Below, piece after piece: positions 38,921 through 54,999 of a stretch of 54,999 nucleotides of DNA. The stretch comes from Chrysomallon squamiferum (Eukaryota > Mollusca > Gastropoda > Neomphalida > Peltospiridae). The notes under the pieces are model-generated. The model made no database searches. It had not been told where the DNA came from and saw nothing but the letters and a program-made list of their open reading frames with translations. Both the position numbers and the translations under genes were made by a program. Where the stretch lies: assembly GCA_012295275.1 (NCBI GenBank), contig CM022677.1, forward strand, positions 18,485,940 to 18,540,938. Direction: 5' to 3'. How positions within the stretch are numbered: the stretch's first letter is position 1; every line of letters starts with the position of its first letter.

Positions 38921-39621
38921 AAACCAGCTCAGACAAACAAACACTGGCTAAAACGTAACAGTTAACTGAAAGAGACAATTTATAATCGGGTGTACGAAAA
39001 CAATAAGCAATTCAAAATGTAATAAAAATGTCTCGAGCTTGTAAACTATAACTGAACCTCGAATGCTAAATGTCCTATTGAAACTGAATGACGGTTTAAT
39101 CCTCTAAGAGAAAATAGAAAATATTTGTAATCATAACAAACTTGGAGATGAATGATCACTATATATTTCAATGTACTGATCCTAAGTTATTAAATGTGAG
39201 AAAAGGTATACCAGATGAGACATCTAAATATGATTTCATATAATAAATTGTAAAAATATATTTGTATTAAAAATGCTATGTTTGTTAATAAGAACTATAT
39301 GTGAGAGAGTATGTCCTCCACGTTAAATTTCCACGCATGTGCATTTTAATTGTGTTATTATATATCTGTAATACATTCTTCTCTGTACTGTCATCTACAG
39401 GTTATGATAATAGCGTCATTGTCATAGACACAAAAGACATAGTATCAATTAAAGATATAACAAAGAAATGTTTACATAGGTGTTTACGAAACACATGAAA
39501 AGTTAAGACGAGTTGTCGTTCTTGTTGTCTATATCAACCAGTCCATGGATACCTGGCAACAATCCCCAGAATTAGGTGAAAAACAAATATCAGAAAAGAA
39601 ATAACAAAAATACTCTTTAGA

Positions 39622-39626
<5 letters not shown>

Positions 39627-39698
<72 letters not shown>
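39627..39698. repeat. (TA)n array
   Basis: About 72 bp of pure TA. Copy 2 of the 2-kb duplication has only about 12 bp at the same point (41669-41680). Confidence 0.95.
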
Positions 39699-39700
<2 letters not shown>

Positions 39701-40640
39701 TCACAGCAATAAACTCAATGGAATACTTATTACACTTTAAACAAGAAACCAGCTTAGATAAATAAACAAAACTTTCACTGGTTATAATACCAAATATTTA
39801 TATAACATCTTTTCAAATTTGTTCTTGTCTTAGAGATTTGAACATCAAAATGGTGTACTTAGTTTTAATATGAAGACATTAATCAATAATAAAACAACAC
39901 ATAAAGTAATCAACAAAATACATATAAGTAAATACATGTGCTCACCAAACGTACACACGTGCTACACGAAATGAAAGTCAGACTGGTAGAGAAAATAATT
40001 ACAACACCGTGATTCTCTTTTCGCTAACAGTCTGCAACTCACTGGTTATGTTGTCCTTCGCGCCATTTTATGACGTAGTTATGACCCAGCGACCGAAATC
40101 TTCGGGTACTTGACCCCTGACATTTGATTCCGGTTTATTTTGTTTTGGTTATTTTCTGCGACAGTTTTCCGATTTCATGACGTCATAACACGTGCCGGAA
40201 CTTGCCACACACCATCACAGCGCGAGCATGCACGTTAACAGCTCTAAGCACACAGTTAGTTGCCTAGCAACAAGTAATAACTGACAAAGAGATCAAGGCC
40301 GTGACGTGAAAACACGTGGTGGAAATTAGAAAACGCTACTCCGTGTTTGAAACGTATTTTATTTTAGTTTCAGGTTTTATAACGGTGATGTGAAACTGTT
40401 ACATTATGTTATGTGGTTGTCAAAGTTACTAACAGTTTTATTTATAGGAGTGTATGTAGATATTGTGACGTAAAAAGCTCATTAGTTGTCGTACATGATA
40501 TCAATTTTATTTTTAATAATTATAATAAAAGAAAGGAAAGACATGTATGTATGCATGTATGTATGTACGTATGTATCTAATTTTGTATATGTATGTATGC
40601 ATCTATGTATGTATGTATGTAAGTATGTATGTATGTATGT

Positions 40641-40880
40641 AGTTTCATGATTTTGAGTATTCTCTGTTTTAAGTACATCTGTCTAGACTCTGCACATAGA
40701 CAATATTCGGGAACGTTTATTTGTACAGTCGGACAAAGTCCAATCACGACCTCACAAACCCGTCAGATGCCGCTGACGAGACTCGAACGTATGAACCCCA
40801 TTCGCCCGCACTCAGAAGGCGGAAGATGTTACGGTTCGGCCACCGAGACACACCCAGACACACCTAGACACACTTAGATT
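40641..40880 (-). mobile_element. tRNA-derived SINE with intact A and B boxes
   Basis: Minus strand: A box TGGCCGAACCG (40842-40832) fits TRGYNNARNNG exactly. B box GTTCGAGTC (40788-40780) fits GWTCRANNC exactly. They are 43 bases apart, suitable for a tRNA with a long variable arm. The head is followed by a unique body, and at the 3' end (40640 and below) by a (CATA)n tail that is read as GTAT repeats on the plus strand. Confidence 0.8.
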
Positions 40881-40905
40881 ACAGTTAGTTGCCTAGCAAC
40901 AAGCA

Positions 40906-42950
40906 AAAGCTAAAACAAACAAACACTGGCTAAAGAATAACAGTTAACAGAAAGAAACCATTTATAATCGGGTGTACGAAAACAATAAGCAATTCAAAAT
41001 GTAATAAAAATGTCTCGAGCTTGTAAACTATAACTGAACCTCGAATGCTAAATGTCCTATTGAAACTGAATGACGGTTTAATCCTCTAAGAGAAAATAGA
41101 AAATATTTGTAATCATAACAAACTTGGAGATGAATGATCACTATATATTTCAATGTACTGATCCTAAGTTATTAAATGTGAGAAAAGGTATAGCAGATAA
41201 ATACATGAGGCATCCAAATATGATTTCATATAATAAATTGTAAAAATATATTTGTATTAAAAATGCTATGTTTGTTAATAAGAACTATATGTGATAGTAC
41301 GTCTTGCACGTTAAACTTCTACAGATGTTCATTTTAGTTTAGTTATTATATATCTGTAATACATTCTTCTCTGTACTGTCATCTACAGGTTATCAGAATA
41401 GCCTCACTGTCAGAGACACAAAGACATAGTAGCAATTAAAGATATAACAAAGAAATGTCCACATAGGTGTTTACGTAACCGATTTAAAAGAGTTTTAATA
41501 AGAAGCTCAGTAACACAGACGGTAAGACGTTCCGCATTGAAAAGTTAAGACGAGTTGTCGTTCTTGTTGTCTATATCAACCCGTCCCTGGATACCTGGCA
41601 ACATTCCCCAGAATTAGGTGAAAAACAAATATCAGAAAAGAAATAACAAAAATACTCTTTAGACGGGTATATATATATATACTCTCACAGGAATAAACTC
41701 AATGGAATACTTATTACACTTTAAACAACAAACCAGCTTAGATAAATAAACAAAACTTTCACTGGTTATAATACCAATATTTAGATAAGTTCTTTTGAAA
41801 TTTGTACTTGTCTTAGAGAGTTTATCATCAAAATGGTGTACTTAGTTTTAACATGAAGACATTAATCAATAATAAAACAACACATAAAGTAATCAACAAA
41901 ATACATATAAGTAAATACATGTGCTCAGCAAACGTACACACGTGCTACACGAAATGAACGTCAGACTGGTAGAGAAAATAATTACAACACCGTGATTCTC
42001 TTTTCGCTAACAGTCTGCAACTCACTGGTTATGTTGTCCTTGGCGCCATTTTATGACGTAGTTATGACCCAGCGACCGAAATCTTCGGGTACTTGATCCC
42101 TGACATTTGATTCCGGTTTTTTTTGTTTTGGTTATTTTCTGCGACAGTTTTACTATTGCATGACGTCATAACACGTGCCGGAACTTGCCACACAGTACCA
42201 CAGCGCGAGCATGCATGTTAGCAGCTCTAAGCACACAGTTAGTTGCGTAGCAACAAGTAATAACTGACAAAGAGATCAAGGCCGTGACGTGAAAACACGT
42301 GGTGGAAATTAAAACACACCACTCCGTGTTTGTAAAGAATTTTATTTTAGTTTTAGCTTTTATAACTGTGATGTGAAACTGTCACATTATGTTATGTGGT
42401 TGTCAAAGTAACTAACAGTTTTATTTGTAGGAGTGGATGTAAATATTCTAATGTAAAAAGGTCATTAGTTGTCGTACATGATATCAATTTTATTTTTAAT
42501 AATTATAATAATAAAAAGGAAAGACATGTATTCATGTATGTATGCATGTATGTATGTACGTGTGTATCTACTTTTGTATATGTATGTATGCATCTATGTA
42601 TGTATGTATGTATGTATGTATGCATCTATGTATGTATGTATGTATGTATGTATGCATCTATGTATGTATGTATGTAGTTTCATGATTTAGAGTATTCTCT
42701 CTTTTAAGTACATCTGTCTAGACTCTGCACATAGACAATATTCGGGAACGTTTATTTGTACAGTCGGACAAAGTCCAATCGCGACCTCACAAACCCGTCA
42801 GATGCCGCTGACGAGACTCGAACGTATGACCCCCATTCGCCCGCACTCAGAAGGCGGAAGATGTTACGGTTCGGCCACCGAGACACACCCAGACACACCT
42901 AGACACACTTAGATTACAAGAGTATTCACGTTACCAGTTCTAAACACACA
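40906..42950. repeat. 2-kb tandem duplication, copy 2
   Basis: About 95 percent like 38920-40905 by eye, apart from microsatellite lengths and a small insertion near 41490. Its last 0.7 kb is duplicated again at 42951-43639. Confidence 0.8.
42676..42917 (-). mobile_element. tRNA-derived SINE
   Basis: A box (42877-42867) and B box (42823-42815) as in the 40641 copy. (GTAT)n tail sequence precedes it on the plus strand. Present as part of the segmental duplicate rather than a fresh insertion. Confidence 0.78.
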
Positions 42951-43639
42951 GTTAGTTGCCTAGCAACAAGTAATAACTGACAAAGAGATCAAGGCCGTGA
43001 CGTGAAAACACGTGGTGGAAATTAAAACACACCACTCCGTGTTTGTAAAGAATTTTATTTTAGTTTTAGCTTTTATAACTGTGATGTGAAACTGTCACAT
43101 TATGTTATGTGGTTGTCAAAGTAACTAACAGTTTTATTTGTAGGAGTGGATGTAAATATTCTAATGTAAAAAGGTCATTAGTTGTCGTACATGATATCAA
43201 TTTTATTTTTAATAATTATAATAATAAAAAGGAAAGACATGTATTCATGTATGTATGCATGTATGTATGTACGTGTGTATCTACTTTTGTATATGTATGT
43301 ATGCATCTATGTATGTATGTATATATGTATGTATGCATCTATGTATGTATGTATGTAGTTTCATGATTTAGAGTATTCTCTCTTTTAAGTACATCTGTCT
43401 AGACTCTGCACATAGACAATATTCGGGAACGTTTATTTGTACAGTCGGACAAAGTCCAATCGCGACCTCACAAACCCGTCAGATGCCGCTGACGAGACTC
43501 GAACGTATGACCCCCATTCGCCCGCACTCAGAAGGCGGAAGATGTTACGGTTCGGCCACCGAGACACACCCAGACACACCTAGACACACCTAGATTACAA
43601 GACAGCGGGAGTATTCACGTTACCAGTTCTAAACACACA
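42951..43639. repeat. 0.7-kb tandem duplication, copy 2
   Basis: Nearly identical to 42237-42950, including the protein-like but non-coding frame over gttttatttgtaggagtgga. The main difference is the number of GTAT units, so this is the youngest duplication in the window. Confidence 0.85.
43354..43601 (-). mobile_element. tRNA-derived SINE
   Basis: Copy carried by the 0.7-kb duplication. A box at 43558-43548, B box at 43504-43496, both matching the consensus. Confidence 0.78.
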
Positions 43640-44020
43640 GTTAGTTGCCTAGCAACAAGCAAAAGCTAAAACAAACAAACACTGGCTAAAGAATAACAGT
43701 TAACAGAAAGAGACCATTTATAATCGGGTGTACGAAAACAATAAGCAATTCAAAATGTAATAAAAATGTCTCGAGCTTGTAAACTATAACTGAACCTCGA
43801 ATGCTAAATGTCCTATTGAAACTGAATGACGGTTTAATCCTCTAAGAGAAAATAGAAAATATTTGTAATCATAACAAACTTGGAGATGAATGATCACTAT
43901 ATATTTCAATGTACTGATCCTAAGTTATTAAATGTGAGAAAAGATATACCAGATGAGACATCTAAATATGATTTCATATAATAAATTGTAAAAAATATAT
44001 TTGTATTAAAAATGCTATGT
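43640..44020. repeat. 2-kb duplication, copy 3 (truncated)
   Basis: Repeats the first 380 bp of the 2-kb unit (from caaacactggctaaagaata to aaaatgctatgttt) and then diverges. Confidence 0.8.
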
Positions 44021-45274
44021 TTAAATCACGTTTATTCAAATTTGTTCTTGACTTATAGGTTTTAACATATAGATGATGTATTTAGCTTTAATATGAAGAC
44101 ATTAATCAACAACATACTTATAAATAAATACATCTGCTCACCAGTTTGTTATTCAGAGTGCAAATTTAGGAGTCAAAATTACGCACGTGTATTTGGTAAA
44201 AAAAAAACGACGACACAGTGATTTTGTTTTTTACGAGAGATTTCAAACGACATCGTAACAAGAAGCAGACGACATCGTAACAAGAAGCAGACGACACTTT
44301 TGGCTAACAGTCTTTAACTCACTGGTTATGTTGTTACTTTTTTTTTCTTATTAGGATCGCCTCGTGGACAGAACAGTACATACCACGATTTTTTATATCC
44401 AGCCATACATACAGACAAACAGACTGACAGACGCAGAGAATAACTGACAGATACACAAACTAGATCTCTCTCTCTGTTTATGTATCTATATCTACCTCGA
44501 TGTTTATATCTACCTAGGGAGATAGATCGTTTATTAGACAGACACATATAGATAGATACATAGATATATAAATATACAAATAGATGATAGCTAGATAGAT
44601 AGACAGACAGACGGACAGGTTTTTGTATCAGTTTTGTAGCTATTTAGATTTTAAATTAACTTAAAATTTAAGTAAATAAATAAATAAATAAATAAACTTC
44701 CACTACCTATTATCGCCTTTTTGATCATAAGTTCAAATTTCGTTCACTCTTTTTCAAATTTCATTTATTTATTCATTTATGACGATATAAATCTTCTCTG
44801 AAATAAAATATTCTCATAACTTAAGTGCAAAACAATTTCTCTGTCAGTCTACTCGATCAGGAATTAATAAAATTAGAACATAACTCTTCTTCTGACGGCA
44901 AACCAAACAAATGTGATATATGCAATAACGAATAGAAATGTTAATTCTAATACGCTTTTTTATTGCTCAAACAAATTTCACTTATTGATCAAAATATAAA
45001 TTTCCACTTGAGACGTTACTGGGTGGACATTTAGATTATCAACCAGGGATTGAGTAGGGTGGGGGAGGGTTTCTTAATTTAAGGGTGATCAATCAGTCAC
45101 GTGATTAAGCGTCATTGATTAGAGCTATTTCCTTTATTTTATCACCTACTAAATTAAATGCTAATGAAATTCTTTAACAACAACAACAACAACAATAATA
45201 AGATAATAATAATAATAATAATAAAAAGAAGAAGTAGAAAAAGAAGAAGAAGAAGAAGATCAAGAAGAAGAGGA

Positions 45275-45325
<51 letters not shown>

Positions 45326-45807
45326 TAATAAATGAATAAATAAATAAAAATAAAAAGAACGAAAAATTGTAGTTACCATACATAGAAACAAATAACAGAA
45401 AATCCTTTCACTAATTCATTTGAAAGTATTTTGACGTCACAAACTTATTGACGTAGGAATACTGTTGACGTCAAATTCTGGTCATTAACATTGCAGACAT
45501 TTAATGCTCCGTGAATTTCGTTTTTAAATCAGGTTAAAGCACAATTCATTTTTAAATTAGGTTAAGACACTATACATTTTTAAATGATATGTTTCTTCTT
45601 CTTCTTCTTCTTCTTCTTCTTCTTCTTCCCCGAGGGGGATGTTTTGGTAATTCGCACGATGTAATCAATCGGTCACGTGATTCTGAAATTCATTTTAGTG
45701 TACTTTTTTTTTTTTTTTTTTTTTCTTTCTTCTGTCAATGAACTATTGCAGTTACATTTTTAGGTAATTAGAGATTGGTAGACATATAGAAAAACATATA
45801 GAGAGAA

Positions 45808-45906
<99 letters not shown>

Positions 45907-46080
45907 CAGATCCATGAAATATCTGTTATCATACTTTTCGTTCGTCCTGGAAGTATGACCAATTATGTACTAGATACCAGTATGATTTGCATTTCGTATT
46001 TAATCTTTAAAAAATAATTTTAAAAATTTTAGAATAAAAGAAAAATTTTAATAATAAAATAAAACAGCGAAAGAAAGGGA
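44021..46080. other. Intergenic, microsatellite-rich, no gene seen
   Basis: Contains a short tandem repeat of gacgacatcgtaacaagaag at 44247-44290, (TAA)n/(AAG)n at 45190-45325, (CTT)n at 45597-45627 and (GA)n at 45800-45902. CACGTGATT occurs at 45099 and 45676. No protein-like frame survives inspection. Confidence 0.55.
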
Positions 46081-46089
46081 GAATACTAC

Positions 46090-46193
46090 GCATGTGTGTG
46101 TGTGTGTGTGTATTCACACAGATAAAGAAAACACATACACATATGCTTGAGTATGTGTAGTATACCTATCTATATATCTATAAATCAATTCAT

Positions 46194-46232
<39 letters not shown>

Positions 46233-46303
46233 CAGAGACACACACATATATATATATACAGACACACACACACACATATATAGACAGCCAAACAGGTATA
46301 TAC

Positions 46304-46361
<58 letters not shown>

Positions 46362-46440
46362 ACATACAGACACACACACACATATACAGACAGACAAACA
46401 GATAACTGACAGAAATACAAAGAGAGTGACAGAGAGACAC
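46090..46440. repeat. (CA)n/(TA)n compound microsatellite
   Basis: Alternating CA and TA dinucleotide tracts, giving artefactual Cys-Val and His-Thr frames. Confidence 0.9.
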
Positions 46441-46619
46441 AGAAAGAGAAATATGTTACTCTTTTTTTCCTCTTCTATTTGTTATCATCACCGTCACCGT
46501 TGTTCTAGCTTTTTGGTGTTTTTCGTTGTTGTTAATATCATTATCATTATTTCTTCTTCTTCTTCTTCTTTATGCTTTTTTCTTTAAGAAATAACTAAAA
46601 ACTGACCATCTATAATTAT

Positions 46620-46910
46620 ACTCTGACGATGGAATCTGATAAAGTTTCCTGTCACGTGTCCTAGATATAAATCTACAGCTGCTTAGCAAGAAGAAGATAC
46701 CTAGATGACGCACAAGTCTGGGACCAGAATGCACGTGCCGGAAGTGAGATCATGCGTCTGGATTTTTCAAATTCAGCTGAGAAATTGTTACAGATTTTAT
46801 TTTTATTTCAGATTAACTAACTGTGAACGCATTCTGTAACGTTAATTTATGAGAGAATTGCTAAAGCCTCGTTAACACTGTGTTATTTGTTGTAACCTTT
46901 TCCTGAATAG
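46620..46910 (+). repeat. Solitary copy of the E-box/ETS block
   Basis: Contains gcacgtgccggaagtgag and then ttcagctgagaaattgttac and ttttatttttatttcag, the same order as 36610-36690 and 38140-38190. It lies about 1.4 kb upstream of the EF-hand gene's start codon. Confidence 0.55.
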
Positions 46911-46944
46911 AATCTGCGTGGACTTCGATCGAAAATAAAAATAA

Positions 46945-47272
<328 letters not shown>

Positions 47273-48290
47273 ATTATAACAGCAAACCGCAGTAAAATTA
47301 AATGAAATAAAATATAATAAAAGTTTAGAATGAAAAAAAGTACGTAACTGAGCTTTAACTGTGTTTTGTGAAATGTTTTTGTAACTAAAGGTCTTAACAT
47401 CATGGCCCACATGAAATTAAAAAAATTAAGTTTTAAAAGTAGTAATTTGAAACAAATTACGACACAACGAAAAAGACCATAACAAAAAAATACAAGTTGT
47501 AGTAACAATGATAATAATAAATCTGAGTAACAGTAAATGTTTTGGCAGCAGAAGCTATAACATTAATAAAAGTAAATAAAAAGATCATTCAAATAATAAA
47601 TTCGAGTCACAGAAAATGTTGTGTTAGTTGTAGGAACAGAACATTTTTTTTAACAATAAATTAAAAAATAGAAATAAAATATTAGTAATAGTAAATGTTA
47701 TGTTAGCTGTAGCTACAGAAAAAAAATTAAACATGAAATTATAGAAATAAAATATTAGTAATAGTAAATCTTATGGTAGTATGATTATATTGAAATAAAT
47801 AAATGAACGAAATTGTACAACCGCAAATGATAGGTACTATAATAAAAGTTATGGTTGTAGAACGTAAAGAAAAAACTAAATAAACACAATCGTACAAATA
47901 AATAAATAAATAAATAACAAGAAAAAAGATAATTAAATAAATAAATAAATAAACAAACAAAAAAATGGAGAATAGCAGGAAACTTGAAATGAAAGAGATC
48001 GTGCAAGTTGGATTGTATGAACGCGCCTTTACCTACTGACGTTGTCTTAGACAATTTTGTAATCGCTTGCTGTGATGTAACAAACACCTGAGCCATTCAT
48101 AAGCCAAGACAAGCCTTTAAATATTACAACCAAACTGTTAGAATGTTTTTGCTTATGTATCAAACTCTTGTCATTAGGTAGTCAGTGGCTTCATCGACAG
48201 TGGACAACTGGTTAAGAACCAGCGAGTTGTCTTTCAGTGCTAGTCTGTACGATTGAAGAAGACTGGAGAAAATCTGTCCGACGTTCTGCA
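47273..48290. other. Upstream region of the EF-hand gene
   Basis: AT-rich sequence with several copies of aaatattagtaatagtaaat-type sequence (47675-47770), and AAAT repeats at 47897-47955. The last 250 bp are less AT-rich and contain E-box-like CACCTG (48084) and CAACTG (48206). I see no coding exon. Confidence 0.4.
48116..48123 (+). promoter_or_regulatory. Possible TATA-like element
   Basis: TTTAAATA about 170 bases before the candidate ATG. In this AT-rich genome such matches are common, so this is a weak suggestion only. Confidence 0.2.
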
Positions 48291-48293
48291 GAA

Positions 48294-54063
<5,770 letters not shown>

Positions 54064-54076
54064 GTGCGTCATCTGG

Positions 54077-54170
<94 letters not shown>

Positions 54171-54312
54171 AGAGATATGTCAGTGGGAAGGTGCATATAT
54201 AAAATACGTTATTGCTAACTGAAGATTGTGCGGAGAGCCTTTTTATTTATCAGCTTCTCTGTTTGCAAATTAATGTTGTGTATTTGATGTTGAACAAAAA
54301 TTCTTAAATAAA
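54064..54312 (+). other. 3' UTR of the EF-hand gene with (CT)n
   Basis: From the TGA to the polyadenylation signal. A CT array of about 90 bp (54078-54167) lies only 15 bases after the stop codon and is presumably transcribed into the mRNA. Confidence 0.65.
54307..54312 (+). promoter_or_regulatory. Polyadenylation signal AATAAA
   Basis: Canonical hexamer about 245 bases after the stop codon. It is followed by a GT-rich stretch (gtttgttttgttttg at about 54337), as expected for a cleavage site. Confidence 0.7.

Positions 54313-54999
<687 letters not shown>

Larger units (their letters stand above)
38920..40905. repeat. 2-kb tandem duplication, copy 1
   Basis: Starts at aacaaacactggctaaa and includes the (TA)n array at 39627-39698, a segment with gcgccattttatgacgtagt, an acacgtgccggaacttg motif, an X-box-like gttgcctagcaac (40259-40271) and the SINE at 40641-40880. 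It repeats at 40906-42916. The 65-codon plus frame at 39301-39498 is not conserved in copy 2. Confidence 0.8.

Noticed and set aside
40775-40845. A functional tRNA gene
   Set aside because: A and B boxes are present, but the acceptor stem does not pair and the unit is fused to a repeated body; it is a SINE head.
44326-44547. 73-codon minus-strand frame with Arg/Tyr-rich start
   Set aside because: Built on tetranucleotide (GATA/TAGA) repeats, with no conserved domain.

Overview
This is animal nuclear DNA, not bacterial. Genes are split into small exons with GT-AG introns. Between them lie very long AT-rich tracts packed with simple repeats: (CT)n/(GA)n arrays of 70 to 300 bp, (TAA)n, (TACA)n and (CA)n. 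There is one 200-N assembly gap. Two things point to a lophotrochozoan, most likely a mollusc: the TNF ligands carry a CxPC...CC stalk, and a troponin C/calmodulin-like gene keeps only its fourth EF-hand intact. This placement is an inference; I cannot name the species.

Region 1 (1-34799) is a tandem array of about 15.2 kb segmental duplications. Each unit carries a minus-strand TNF-superfamily ligand gene with four coding exons. Gene A (exons 1-2 at 1330-689) runs off the left edge. Gene B (16601-14320) is complete and predicts a 322-residue type II membrane protein. Gene C (31734-29462) has the same exons but carries two frameshifts and is called a pseudogene. The long spacers hold several repeated blocks, two decayed Tigger/pogo DNA transposons, and two broken copies of one exon of a C1GALT1-like core-1 beta-1,3-galactosyltransferase. 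They also hold a 1.2 kb purine-rich minisatellite, intronic foldback sequences, LINE fragments and a 21-bp minisatellite.

Region 2 (35000-48290) has no gene that I recognise. It is built from nested local duplications with periods of about 0.4, 0.7, 2 and 2.4 kb. These carry five copies of a tRNA-derived SINE, most with recognisable pol III A and B boxes, and repeated composite motifs (E-box plus ETS-like; RFX X-box-like). Much of the rest is microsatellite.

Region 3 (48294-54312) is a plus-strand, six-exon EF-hand gene of the troponin C/calmodulin family, with a polyadenylation signal at 54307. All coding junctions keep frame. One intron contains an 830-bp element with terminal inverted repeats and no recognisable transposase.

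The TNF genes and the EF-hand gene have no evident functional link. They do share one architectural feature: (ATT)n microsatellites lie right against splice sites in both. Exon boundaries were read by eye from splice consensus, phase and paralogue comparison; no transcript data were available.
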